This document shows, one piece after another, positions 17,128 through 25,548 of a stretch of 25,867 nucleotides of DNA. The DNA is from a virus. A program made the translations under genes and the position numbers. Every line of letters starts with the position of its first letter. The first letter of the stretch is position 1. Under the pieces are notes generated by a model. That model was not told where the DNA came from, ran no database searches, and saw only the letters and a program-made list of their open reading frames with translations. The stretch is from the IMG/VR virus record IMGVR_UViG_3300017742_000102, positions 1 through 25,867 of that record. One strand, 5' to 3'.

Positions 17128-20100
17128 CTATTTATGTTTCCAGGTCATAGAGATAGTATCCCATTTCCAAGAACTGGCGCCACCTTGATAACTATAGAGA
17201 CCATAGTTAGTGTAGATACCAGTCTCACTATAACTATCAACCTCTGGTGGTAGTGCATCTGATGCATCATCACCAACAACACTTTCTACTGAGTTGTTCG
17301 GTTCGTAAGGTACTCCGTTTGATTCAGGCATGTAGTCAGTCGTATAAGGTTCAATTTGATATTGAGATTTACTTGTAGGTACATAAGTTTTTGCTATAGT
17401 TGCTAGTATGTTTGAATATGAAGTACCGTATTGAGATGTGTTAGTAGCAACTGGATCAATACCTTGTAATATAACCGCGTTAACCTCGTCAAAGTTCCCC
17501 TGAACTGGGTTATTTGGATCTTGCACTCCGTTGTTTGTTGATGAATTGTTAAACCCTATTCCGCCCTGACTAGTAGTACTAGATGATGCTTCAAGTAAAG
17601 TTTCAATATCACTAAACGGATTAGTCGTTTGTGCCACTGTATCATTTAATACAACACCATCAAATAGTTGTTCTGCTTGTTGTATCTTATCAACTAGGTC
17701 TTTGTATGCAGGATCTGTTACTGCTGAATCATATGCTGATTGAGCGGCCGCTATTTCAGGTGAACCTGCAGGGAAGTTTGATTGTGCCGCAAACAATGTA
17801 GATTTTTTCTTAGCAATATCTTTAGACAAACTACTTAATTTTGCTATGTCTTTGGATAATGTTTTCTTTAATGCTGATAGTGCACCAAAGGCACTTAGTG
17901 CCGCGGCTGGTATTTCACCTAATAAGTTTGGTCTAGGTACAATCGGATCTCCTAACACTTTATCAACTAATCCTGTAATTGTAGATCGATCATATGTGTT
18001 GAATGCAACAACAGGCAGTTTAATAGTTGAACCGCCACCTGCAGTCAATGATGACAATGCAGATTTTAATGCGGCTGCCGCCCCCGGGCTTAATGCGGCT
18101 GATAATGGACTCTCTATTGCTCCTGTTAACTGATCTGTAAGAGAGTTAAATGAGTTTTTAATATCTCCTAATGCTGATTGTCCTTCAAATGCTATATCAC
18201 CTGCATCTAGACCATCAAATGCTTTCGCCGCTAAATCTCCTAATCCATCTGTCACAGTACCCAAACCGTCTGCTATTGGATTGACTGCACCTTTAGCATT
18301 ATCAATAACAGAACCGGCGAGTTTTTGTCCACCTGGCAGTTGACTTATTCCTGATGCAACTGCACCTGATATTCTGGATGTTGCTCCTGTTTGAACTTGA
18401 CTAGCCGCGGCTTGTAATCCACCTGAGTTAGTAAGTCTCTGTGTACTTTCACCGAGAGCAGATACACCGTCTACTGCATTATTAATTGCACCGACTGCGT
18501 TTGGTGCCGCTCCTTCTATTAAGTCAGAAACTGCACCAGTACCTGATGTTAAGGCTCCTGAGAATGCATCACCTACTGCACCTGCACCTACTGCACTTTT
18601 AAGACCAGCACTAATTGAAGCCGGGTCTGCTAAATCTGCTGAACTCATGCCGGCACTTAATCCTGCTACTTTGGCTGCGGCTGCTCCAGCAGTTGCAACT
18701 AAATCTACTGGTACATTAGCAGGTAATGTAGGGAATGAATTTACTATAGACTTGAACGATGATGCTGATGCTCCGATATTTAAATCAGCACCGACACCAG
18801 GTAAATTTAATCCACTAACATTAAGTGTATCTAATGCTGATGTAATACCACCTGTTGCACCTGATAAATTAGATGCTAACATTGCTGATGCACCTGCTTT
18901 CATTGAGCCTAAAATACTTCCAGCATCGCCGGATGTGTCTAAGGCAGATCCTGCTGATGCAAAGTTGTTTACTACATCTTTTACTCCAGCAACATTCTTT
19001 CCTAAATTACCTTTATCTGATAATGCTGTTGCTGTACCTTGTACTATGGCTCCCATACCACCTGATGATTCTTTACCTGTAATTACTCCTAGAGTCTGTA
19101 ATGATTTTTGTCCTTTTTGCAAGTTTGATACAGTTGATCCTGCTTGTGCGGCTGGTGAACCTATAAACTGTTGCAAAGAATTTACTCCGCCCTTTCCACT
19201 AAATGATGACGAAGGCATAATAGATGATAGTGTTGATGTTAACGCCTTACCGCCTATTGTAACATCACTTAATCCTCCTGCTTTAGCAGAAATTAATGTG
19301 TTGACCATAGTATCTGCGCCGGGTTTAAGAACTCCACCTGCCGCTAATTGAGACGGGGTAGCACCAAACTTTCCTATAACTGCTGTTGTCCCTGCAGAAA
19401 TGGCTCCGCCAAATCCACCAGTTAAATTTGTTAATGCTGTAGCGGCTCCACCGCCAATGCCACCAATGCCAAAAGTTGATTGTGTTGATGCGGCTATGCC
19501 TGATAACATATTTGTAGTAGCATTTTTGTCTAATGAATCACTAATTGCTCCTACTTCACTTACTGCTGAAGCACCTGATGGATTTGTTAACGAAGTCGGT
19601 CCACCTAAGTCTCCTGATAATTCACTGTTTAAATCTGATATAGTGTCTGACGGTGGAGTAGGAAGTGATCCTTCAGCACTTGGATCTACTTGTACGTCTG
19701 CGCCTTGATTTGCATTCATCCAAGGCATGTGTGCAGGTGCACGTGATGTAACACTCGGTATTTTAGCAAGAGCGGCTGCCCAACCTTTAACATCATCAAA
19801 GATAGTATCCGGGTGCATTATTATTTCAATAGGTTCTACAACTTCAGCAGTTAAACTTGCGGCTCCGTCATTTAAATGTATCTTTGAACCTTCATTAAAA
19901 ATTTCTGCGGCTGATTTAACTCCTACTTGACCTGTTGCATCTAATGCCATTGCCGCATCTGTTTTTATTTTTATATCTTTGAGAGCAAATAGATTATAAT
20001 CTTCTCCTACTCTTTGTTTGAATACTTTGTCAGTATTCATTGTGGTGTTTTCAGATGCATTAATGTTTACATTTTTAGCACTTAAATTAAGTGTTTCATC

Positions 20101-21117
20101 TGCATGTAAATTAAGATCACCTTGAGTACGTAAGTTAATAGAGTTTGTACTAAAGACATCTACTGTACCTTCTTTACCTAACTCAATATATGATTGACCA
20201 TTTGAATGTAGGATAGATAGCATCTGTCCGTCATCACTCATTAGTATTTGATGACCTAATGCTGTACGTAATCTAATTAGTTGGTCTCTGCCGATGATGT
20301 CTCCATCATCCATAACCATCGAATGTCCGCCTCGTCTTGTTACTACTTTAAAATCTTCTGGTTCATCGCCTAACTTACTAGGAATATTTTCATCAGTGGC
20401 GCCACCTTGATAAACAGGACGACCCGGAGTACTTACTCCCCAACCAACTCTACTTGATGCTTCTCTTGTTGCACTTGTACTGATAGGACCTCTGTACTTG
20501 TCTCTGAGGATACCCTGTTGTTGCATAATAGATGCAGTATAACTATGTACAGGTTTTGCATCTGTTAGATAATTAACACTATCAGAAATGTTAGGGTTGT
20601 TTGTATTAAGATTAGTAGTAGGTAATCTTGCGGCTCCACCGTATGATGTTGCTTCTGTTTCATTAAGAGTTACGTTTTCTGATGCACCGATAGCAGGTAT
20701 CATTGATAATGTTTCTGGATTAGGTATTGTTCCTATATAGAATCCATAGTTAGGATCTCCATTAACAAACAGACAAATGACTTTTGTTAGTTTATCCGGT
20801 GGTGCGTTCCATTGACCATATGAACTAGGGTTTTGAGTGTATGAACCATATTCACCTGTTCCGTCAGCACCGTCAGGTCCAATTGGTGCAGTTTGACCTG
20901 CGAATCCTGCAAGTCTACCTACCCATATCCAGTTTTCATTATTGTATGCATCTTTGTTAAGATTTTCTGAAGGATACACTGCAACTCTGCCTTGATGCGT
21001 AGGATCAACTGAACTCATAACAGTACAAATAATAGGTACATCAATTACTGATGCAACGCCCGCACCAGCAGTGTTTCTTTTTAGTTTGCCTCTGGGTTTA
21101 AATACGTCAATAGCCAT
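17128..21117 (-). CDS. 5: gp5-like baseplate central spike/hub protein, giant, no lysozyme domain seen
   Basis: The 1,329-residue product has, in order: an N-terminal OB-fold-like region (about 25-145; GRVAVYPSENL, WIWVGRLAGFAG, YGFYIGTIPNP); a gp5C/VgrG-type needle (about 257-415; GGHSMVMDDGD, LRTALGHQILMSDDGQ, then strand repeats such as INLRTQGDLNLHADETLNLS); an Ala/Gly/Ser-rich region (about 500-1030) with local motifs such as PSQLAAGGVLKPGAD; a charged probable coiled coil (about 1076-1153; LSKDIAKLSSLSKDIAKKK); and an acidic, Tyr/Trp-rich tail ending SSWKWDTISMTWKHK. T4 gp5 is 575 residues with a lysozyme between OB fold and needle; no such domain is visible here. The protein forms the membrane-piercing spike under the hub. 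It starts at ATG 21115-21117 in a TAATG overlap with the upstream gene. Confidence 0.85.
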   Translation of the reverse strand: MAIDVFKPRGKLKRNTAGAGVASVIDVPIICTVMSSVDPTHQGRVAVYPSENLNKDAYNNENWIWVGRLAGFAGQTAPIGPDGADGTGEYGSYTQNPSSYGQWNAPPDKLTKVICLFVNGDPNYGFYIGTIPNPETLSMIPAIGASENVTLNETEATSYGGAARLPTTNLNTNNPNISDSVNYLTDAKPVHSYTASIMQQQGILRDKYRGPISTSATREASSRVGWGVSTPGRPVYQGGATDENIPSKLGDEPEDFKVVTRRGGHSMVMDDGDIIGRDQLIRLRTALGHQILMSDDGQMLSILHSNGQSYIELGKEGTVDVFSTNSINLRTQGDLNLHADETLNLSAKNVNINASENTTMNTDKVFKQRVGEDYNLFALKDIKIKTDAAMALDATGQVGVKSAAEIFNEGSKIHLNDGAASLTAEVVEPIEIIMHPDTIFDDVKGWAAALAKIPSVTSRAPAHMPWMNANQGADVQVDPSAEGSLPTPPSDTISDLNSELSGDLGGPTSLTNPSGASAVSEVGAISDSLDKNATTNMLSGIAASTQSTFGIGGIGGGAATALTNLTGGFGGAISAGTTAVIGKFGATPSQLAAGGVLKPGADTMVNTLISAKAGGLSDVTIGGKALTSTLSSIMPSSSFSGKGGVNSLQQFIGSPAAQAGSTVSNLQKGQKSLQTLGVITGKESSGGMGAIVQGTATALSDKGNLGKNVAGVKDVVNNFASAGSALDTSGDAGSILGSMKAGASAMLASNLSGATGGITSALDTLNVSGLNLPGVGADLNIGASASSFKSIVNSFPTLPANVPVDLVATAGAAAAKVAGLSAGMSSADLADPASISAGLKSAVGAGAVGDAFSGALTSGTGAVSDLIEGAAPNAVGAINNAVDGVSALGESTQRLTNSGGLQAAASQVQTGATSRISGAVASGISQLPGGQKLAGSVIDNAKGAVNPIADGLGTVTDGLGDLAAKAFDGLDAGDIAFEGQSALGDIKNSFNSLTDQLTGAIESPLSAALSPGAAAALKSALSSLTAGGGSTIKLPVVAFNTYDRSTITGLVDKVLGDPIVPRPNLLGEIPAAALSAFGALSALKKTLSKDIAKLSSLSKDIAKKKSTLFAAQSNFPAGSPEIAAAQSAYDSAVTDPAYKDLVDKIQQAEQLFDGVVLNDTVAQTTNPFSDIETLLEASSSTTSQGGIGFNNSSTNNGVQDPNNPVQGNFDEVNAVILQGIDPVATNTSQYGTSYSNILATIAKTYVPTSKSQYQIEPYTTDYMPESNGVPYEPNNSVESVVGDDASDALPPEVDSYSETGIYTNYGLYSYQGGASSWKWDTISMTWKHK
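17129..17136 (-). promoter_or_regulatory. Late-promoter-like CATAAATA overlapping the gp5 stop
   Basis: The minus strand reads CATAAATAGTATT directly before the gp25 ATG. It matches NATAAATA and most of the extended form TATAAATACTATT. It overlaps the last codons of gp5 and ends only five bases before the gp25 ATG, so any transcript would be almost leaderless and might serve genes further down. It could also be chance within the HK-stop codons. Confidence 0.35.
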
Positions 21118-23300
21118 TATGTTTCGTTAGTTCCTTCTGTGTTTTCACCTTCTGCTTTTTCTTCTGCACCTGCTTCTTCACCTGTTGTTGCTTCTTCTTC
21201 AGGATCTGCAAATGTATTAATTGCACAAGATAACTGTTGCGTAAATTTACCTTCAGCAAATGTACTATCTATAGTTATGATTTTATAACTTACCCCTTTA
21301 ATAACTTTTTCAAGTTCGGCTGGATATCTAAAAAACAAAATAGAATCATTAAGATCCATTACTCCTGTTTCACCATTATAATCAATTGCTTCTTTAAAGT
21401 CAATTTCAATGAATACTTGTCCACCGTTAGCAGTTACTCTAAAGCCGTCATCTCCATAAAACTTTGAATAAACATCATCAGGACTACCTCGATGTTCTTG
21501 TATTAGAAAATCTGGGTCACCTAATATTTTAATTTTTGCAGTAGCATATGAGTCTGGAGAATACAAACTTGTTATGTATTCGTTTTGTGATGCTCTACCA
21601 CCGCCCAATGCATTAAGTCTCGGCATCGATGTGTTTTTGTTTGTTGCTGTTCCAGTCTGTGCCGCACCATCAGTAGCAATACCAGGAGTATCTCCTTCAC
21701 TGTTTAAGTTTGCATTACCTAACACTTCATTATAAAATAGATTATCTAGTTTCTGTGAGTATTCTAGTATTTCTCTGTTTTCTCCTGTCCACCAGTATTC
21801 ATATCTTTTATGAGGACCATAGTAATCCATACCCGGATTTGTTACAGCAGTTGAGATAACAGGAGTATCGTATTTTTCTATTCTAAATATTGTTTCGTAT
21901 GCCCAATCAACAACAATGCTATCCCATTTAGCCTTTTGAATAACAGGTGTTACTTTGTACCAAGAAACTTTAGTATCACTATTTGAATCTATTGCAGGTT
22001 GTTCTCCAGTTTCTAAGTTAGGAGTAGCCTGACTTTTGTAAATGACTTTTAATGCATCATACATGTATCCACTGCCTTTGAGAACTTCATCAAAGATTTC
22101 TATAAATGTAGTATCACCATTGAATAATATTTTTCTGTGTGCATCATCTGGAATTGCTTTAGCGGCTTCTGCGTCATTTGCTTCATCTAAGTTTAATGCA
22201 CCGCCATCTGGGCCACACCATTTACTTTTGTCTGTATCAGTAGGTAAAATAAGTCTTGCATCTTTAATAGCATCTGAACCGTCACCTACATATTCTACTG
22301 CATAAACGTTTGCGAACTCAGCCTCACCGTTTGTAACTTTGTCTTGTTCTACTTTATTGACTTGCGTGAATAAACCATTTTGTCCTTGCATTGCTCCGTC
22401 AAATGTTTGACCAGATATTGTTCTTGTAGAATCTATTCTACCTCGTTTTGTACCGAATGCTTTGCCAGGTGCTAATGCTACACCTGATAGTGCATATCTT
22501 GTTGCACCGCCTTCAATTGAAAATTTAATACCGGTGATACTAATATCATAATATGTTTGAAAGACAGAGTTACCAGATGCATTAGGATCTAATGGTCCAC
22601 CTTCAAATTCTTGGTCACCCGAAATTAAATTACCTTCAGCATCATACCCTAAAAATTTAACACCTATAATAAAAAACTGTCTGCTTGGGTTTTCAACTGT
22701 TCCGTTACCTGAATAACCAGTTTCATTATAGTAGGCTTGTAATTGATCACTTGCTCTTTTTAATTTTGTATTAAAAGAAAATCCATATGGCTCTATGATA
22801 TCAAATGATACTGAATACATATTAGTAGATGATTGCGTAGCCGCACCGTTGACTGCTTGTTTTAACTGAAAGTTATCGATGTAATAATCTAAATCAAATC
22901 CAGGTGCTCTTTGTGATTCATCGTTATTGATACCACCTGATTGTGCAATTAAATATGCACCACCTGTATTTTCTTCTCCTACTGCATCTGCTAATGCGTT
23001 GATTGTTCTTCTACCGGTTGCTTGAAAAGCATCGTATGCATCAGGTGTAATCATATACAAACTTAATTGATATGTATAAGAAGACATTGCACCTAATGGA
23101 TTTTTTAAACGTCTACCGGGTGCATCTGTTGATGCGGTGTTTGGATTGCTTTGTGCGTTGCCACCGCCCTTTAAATTAGGACTATTTTTTTGTTCTGTGC
23201 CAGCCGTTGATTCTGTAAAATTAGTTTGTGCAGAGTTATTCCCTGCTGATGTAGTTGATACACCTCCGTCGTCAGATGATTTGTTTTCACCTCTAAACAT
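21117..23300 (-). CDS. Baseplate hub protein, gp27-type candidate
   Basis: The 727-residue product sits directly before the spike gene, the place of a hub protein. The first 60 residues are Asn/Ser/Thr/Gly-rich and probably flexible. From residue 67 the sequence NPLGAMSSYTYQLSLYMIT is followed by PGFDLDYYIDNFQLKQAV and MYSVSFDIIEPYGFSF, well-ordered beta-rich sequence. Near the C-terminus VSYKIITIDSTFAEGKFTQQ resembles the strand pattern of gp27/gpD-type hub domains (Y-x-I-x-x-I-x-x-x-F-x-x-G-x-F-x-Q). The last 27 residues are very Glu-rich and disordered. T4 gp27 is 391 residues, so this would be an enlarged relative. I recognise it as a structural protein of marine T4-like phages. The gp27 role rests on position and the C-terminal motif. 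Both ends are TAATG overlaps. Confidence 0.6.
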   Translation of the reverse strand: MFRGENKSSDDGGVSTTSAGNNSAQTNFTESTAGTEQKNSPNLKGGGNAQSNPNTASTDAPGRRLKNPLGAMSSYTYQLSLYMITPDAYDAFQATGRRTINALADAVGEENTGGAYLIAQSGGINNDESQRAPGFDLDYYIDNFQLKQAVNGAATQSSTNMYSVSFDIIEPYGFSFNTKLKRASDQLQAYYNETGYSGNGTVENPSRQFFIIGVKFLGYDAEGNLISGDQEFEGGPLDPNASGNSVFQTYYDISITGIKFSIEGGATRYALSGVALAPGKAFGTKRGRIDSTRTISGQTFDGAMQGQNGLFTQVNKVEQDKVTNGEAEFANVYAVEYVGDGSDAIKDARLILPTDTDKSKWCGPDGGALNLDEANDAEAAKAIPDDAHRKILFNGDTTFIEIFDEVLKGSGYMYDALKVIYKSQATPNLETGEQPAIDSNSDTKVSWYKVTPVIQKAKWDSIVVDWAYETIFRIEKYDTPVISTAVTNPGMDYYGPHKRYEYWWTGENREILEYSQKLDNLFYNEVLGNANLNSEGDTPGIATDGAAQTGTATNKNTSMPRLNALGGGRASQNEYITSLYSPDSYATAKIKILGDPDFLIQEHRGSPDDVYSKFYGDDGFRVTANGGQVFIEIDFKEAIDYNGETGVMDLNDSILFFRYPAELEKVIKGVSYKIITIDSTFAEGKFTQQLSCAINTFADPEEEATTGEEAGAEEKAEGENTEGTNET

Positions 23301-23620
23301 TAGATACCCAGCACACTTTTAAGAGTGTCCATTGTAGGGACATAAATGTTCTCTCCTGATTTGAAGTTGAAGTACGGGTCGGGTCCTAGTAAGTTAGGGT
23401 TACGAGATGAGAACACCCACCATAAACGAGAATCGTTATATAGATGTTGTGCTAACAAATCAGGTCTAAATTCATACTGTGGTGTAATTTTAAATGAAGC
23501 ATCTGACTGCAATCTTGGTATTGCAGGATATGAAGACATAACTCCTAAGAATTTTCCTCCGTCTAATACTTCTGTTCTGTTGTACGGGCTTGTGCGAGGG
23601 TATATATTGTTACTAGGCAT
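23300..23620 (-). CDS. 53: Baseplate wedge protein gp53-like (LysM-like)
   Basis: This is a 106-residue protein. Residues about 40-100 read YEFRPDLLAQHLYNDSRLWW, then NPNLLGPDPYFNFKSGENIYVP. This fits the gp53/LysM-like pattern: R-x-D-L-L-x-x-x-L-Y, a W-W-V core, N-x-N-x-L-x-D-P, and K-x-G-x-x-I-Y-V-P. T4 gp53 (196 residues) contains a LysM-like domain and holds neighbouring wedges together. The frame can be extended two codons upstream to a TTG. I prefer ATG 23618-23620, because it forms the same TAATG overlap with the preceding stop as the next two junctions do. It could alternatively be a LysM-type tail-assembly protein. Confidence 0.65.
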   Translation of the reverse strand: MPSNNIYPRTSPYNRTEVLDGGKFLGVMSSYPAIPRLQSDASFKITPQYEFRPDLLAQHLYNDSRLWWVFSSRNPNLLGPDPYFNFKSGENIYVPTMDTLKSVLGI

Positions 23621-24396
23621 TACCAAACTCCCGGTTTGTTATTCTGCGATCCTCGTAACAATTTACCAGTTGCATATTCGTTAACACTAAAGTCATTACT
23701 AATTGTATTTCTGCTGACAACAGGTACACATGTAAGTGTCATCGTAATCTTTGTTGGTACATATGTGATTGCTTGATCTGCTGTATCAGAAAATGTTGCT
23801 GGAGGTCTTCCTCCACCTGGTTTCAATTGACCACCGATCAAATCTAAATTAGATGTACCGGATGCCGCATCTGAATTTGTTGCTCTAATATAGTCAACAT
23901 TGTTAGGCAAGTTATATGTAAAATTAGTAATAGCAACTGGGTGATTGTCTAGTTGAAATGCTCCTAGCCCAAAAAGAAATCCTAATGGGGGAGGTGTTCC
24001 GTTAGTTGGATTTTCATCTTGTCCATAAAACATTTTAGTCATTGTCTTAAAGAAATGAATAGATGCTAATAGATAGTTTGCTTCAAACGTATCCTGTGCT
24101 GTAAAGTCAGCAGTAATGTTTACAGACTCTACTGAACTATTCATGTACTGTTGAATTCTGTAGTTTGTGTGAGTCGGTAACACTCCGTCGTAGTTTGCTA
24201 TATATGATGTTGCTACTTGAGGAGTGTATGGAAAAACAACACCGTCTGTTTTTACAAGAGGTGCCATAATGCCCGGTACTGATGCTTTGTACAAATAATT
24301 AGCAGTTGGTGCTAATGACATGCGTACTCGCCAATCTGCTACTCTAATGTCCGCGGCTGAGTTCGTTGTTGATTCAGATGCTAATGGTTCTGACAT
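23620..24396 (-). CDS. Baseplate/tail-tube cap or initiator-type structural protein (gp48/gp54-like, tentative)
   Basis: The 258-residue product contains ADIRVADWRVRMSLAP, GVVFPYTPQVATSYIANYDG, HTNYRIQQYMNSSVESVNI, FTAQDTFEANYLLASIHFFK and TKMFYGQDEN. I recognise this set from marine T4-like phage tail proteins. The mix of a tube-like beta core and an FTxxDxxEAxYLLAxIxF segment fits proteins that cap or start the tail tube at the baseplate (T4 gp48 and gp54 class). The exact orthologue is unsure. The start at ATG 24394-24396 is chosen over the in-frame TTG 15 bases upstream because GGAGAAAG ends five bases before this ATG. It is the first gene of the minus-strand operon, behind a late promoter at 24461-24468. 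Confidence 0.6.
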   Translation of the reverse strand: MSEPLASESTTNSAADIRVADWRVRMSLAPTANYLYKASVPGIMAPLVKTDGVVFPYTPQVATSYIANYDGVLPTHTNYRIQQYMNSSVESVNITADFTAQDTFEANYLLASIHFFKTMTKMFYGQDENPTNGTPPPLGFLFGLGAFQLDNHPVAITNFTYNLPNNVDYIRATNSDAASGTSNLDLIGGQLKPGGGRPPATFSDTADQAITYVPTKITMTLTCVPVVSRNTISNDFSVNEYATGKLLRGSQNNKPGVW

Positions 24397-24401
24397 GTAT
24401 G

Positions 24402-24409
24402 CTTTCTCC
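24402..24409 (-). promoter_or_regulatory. Ribosome binding site deciding the start of the first operon gene
   Basis: The minus strand reads GGAGAAAG, then CATAC, then ATG (24396). The GGAG core favours this ATG over the TTG at 24409-24411, which overlaps the site itself. Confidence 0.7.
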
Positions 24410-24429
24410 AAATATTTCCCAAGACTTAT

Positions 24430-24445
24430 CTATTTGTATAAATAG
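24430..24445. promoter_or_regulatory. Small hairpin in the baseplate operon leader
   Basis: CTATTT (24430-24435) and AAATAG (24440-24445) form a perfect 6-base inverted repeat with a 4-base loop. In the minus-strand late transcript this makes a hairpin near the 5' end, upstream of the first gene's RBS. It might protect the leader or be chance in AT-rich DNA. On the plus strand the right arm is part of TATAAATA at 24437-24444, a perfect late-promoter core facing the gp55 gene. The same string also occurs by chance inside coding sequence at 8698, so that match carries little weight. Confidence 0.4.
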
Positions 24446-24460
24446 TAATCTCACATGATA

Positions 24461-24468
24461 TATTTATC
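24461..24468 (-). promoter_or_regulatory. Late promoter of the baseplate operon (GATAAATA)
   Basis: The minus strand reads GATAAATA here, 64 bases before the first baseplate ATG. It is the same 8-mer as in the gp6 leader at 16644-16651. NATAAATA is the accepted form of the gp55-dependent late promoter in T4-like marine phages, where the first base varies. A start a few bases downstream gives a leader of about 55-60 bases. Confidence 0.7.
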
Positions 24469-24495
24469 TATTGCAAAAACCGCTAAATTTTACCC

Positions 24496-24559
24496 GTTCG
24501 ACTTGCTTCTGGGAAAAGAATCGTATAGAATAGATATATCGACTCCACAGTTGTCGAAC
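24496..24559. repeat. Inverted repeat GTTCGAC/GTCGAAC flanking the gp55 promoter
   Basis: GTTCGAC (24496-24502) and GTCGAAC (24553-24559) are perfect 7-base inverted repeats enclosing the sigma70-like promoter. A third partial copy, TCGAC at 24539-24543, can pair with GTCGA at 24553-24557 to make a short hairpin in the gp55 leader. Operator half-sites or alternative RNA pairing are possible. There is no direct evidence for a bound protein. Confidence 0.35.
24503..24531 (+). promoter_or_regulatory. Sigma70-like promoter for the gp55-like gene
   Basis: TTGCTT (24503-24508), a 17-base spacer and TAGAAT (24526-24531) form a plausible host sigma70-type early/middle promoter about 50 bases before the gp55-like ATG. 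The gp47-like gene has the same -35 hexamer and spacing. The gene's own ribosome site, AGAGGA (24570-24575), stands six bases before its ATG. Confidence 0.55.
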
Positions 24560-24581
24560 TAACTAAACTAGAGGATTATTA

Positions 24582-25535
24582 ATGCCAGCACCGCGAAAAA
24601 CAACAAATTATCTTAATAATAAGGATATTCTTAAAGAGATCCATAAAAGTAAAACATCTTACTGTTACTTCACTAAGAAAGATTATCATCAGTTTGATTT
24701 AATCACTGACCTTGATCTTGCTACTGAAGGACAGTCAGGTATTGAAAAGAGTCTAGCATGGGCAGTTAAGCCTGAACAGATTCAACAAGCAAAAGAAAAC
24801 AAAGCCGCTCGTCTTTCAGCAGAGCAAGGGTTGACAGGTAAAAATAAAATCGACCCAGCAACTATTGAGGTTGACGGTCTAATGTTTAGAGTTATGACTT
24901 GGGATCATATTCCTGTTGCTCAAAAGCAACCTAGAAAAGTTGTTAAGAAAAAGAAAGCGGTTGACATTATTGATTTTGAAGATGACTTAAGTGCAAACAA
25001 AGACTTATTTGATGACATTGAAGATAAGAAAACAAAGAAAGAAGTTCAAGACCTAGTTCATGTGAAAGTTAACTTCCCTCCTTTTCAACATTTTCGTTTA
25101 GATGCTGAAACAATGTCTACTCACTTAGTTGGTAAATCGCATTGGAAAGGTGGTCTTAAAACAGGTAAGTTTACTGCAACAGACGGTAACCTTACAGATA
25201 AACTAGCACGTATGTATATTATGCTGTGTGAAAAGTATGCTATGAAGTTTAACTGGCGTGGCTACACATACAATGATGAAATGAGACAAAGTGCTATCCT
25301 TCAATTGACTTACGTAGGCTTAAGATTTAACGAAGCCAAGTCAGCAAATCCGTTCGCATACTATACTGCGGCAATCACAAACAGTTTCTGTCGAGTTCTT
25401 AACTCTGAGAAACGTAACCAAAACATCAGAGACGATATTTTAGAAATGAATGGGTTAAATCCTTCATTCACTCGTCAAATGAAGGACTACAACGGTCTGG
25501 GTTACGAGAAGAAAGCAGAAGCATACTCTGAATAA
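24582..25535 (+). CDS. 55: gp55-like late-transcription sigma factor with long N-terminal extension
   Basis: The C-terminal part (about 205-305) looks like T4-type gp55: LARMYIMLCEKYAMKFNWRG, DEMRQSAILQLTYVGLRFN, NPFAYYTAAITNSFCRVLNS, EKRNQNIRDDILEMNG. This corresponds to the sigma region 2-like core that binds RNA polymerase and reads the TATAAATA-type late -10 element. T4 gp55 is 185 residues; this protein is 317. The first 200 residues are additional: NNKDILKEIHKSKTSYCYF (12-30), a hydrophobic-basic block ending VVKKKKAVDIIDFEDD (about 120-135), and an acidic NKDLFDDIEDKK stretch (139-150). I do not recognise a function for the extension. It reads plus-strand, divergent to the baseplate operon it should activate, and is followed by a terminator. 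Confidence 0.8.
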   Translation: MPAPRKTTNYLNNKDILKEIHKSKTSYCYFTKKDYHQFDLITDLDLATEGQSGIEKSLAWAVKPEQIQQAKENKAARLSAEQGLTGKNKIDPATIEVDGLMFRVMTWDHIPVAQKQPRKVVKKKKAVDIIDFEDDLSANKDLFDDIEDKKTKKEVQDLVHVKVNFPPFQHFRLDAETMSTHLVGKSHWKGGLKTGKFTATDGNLTDKLARMYIMLCEKYAMKFNWRGYTYNDEMRQSAILQLTYVGLRFNEAKSANPFAYYTAAITNSFCRVLNSEKRNQNIRDDILEMNGLNPSFTRQMKDYNGLGYEKKAEAYSE

Positions 25536-25548
25536 CACTTTCGGGCAA

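Noticed and set aside
18647-19351. Plus-strand open frame of 234 codons, and several shorter ones between 17846 and 19930
   Set aside because: They lie opposite the Ala/Gly/Ser-rich part of the spike gene, whose codon bias removes stops from the other strand. The translations are Pro/Ala/Asp-rich without motifs, and no RBS or promoter serves them.
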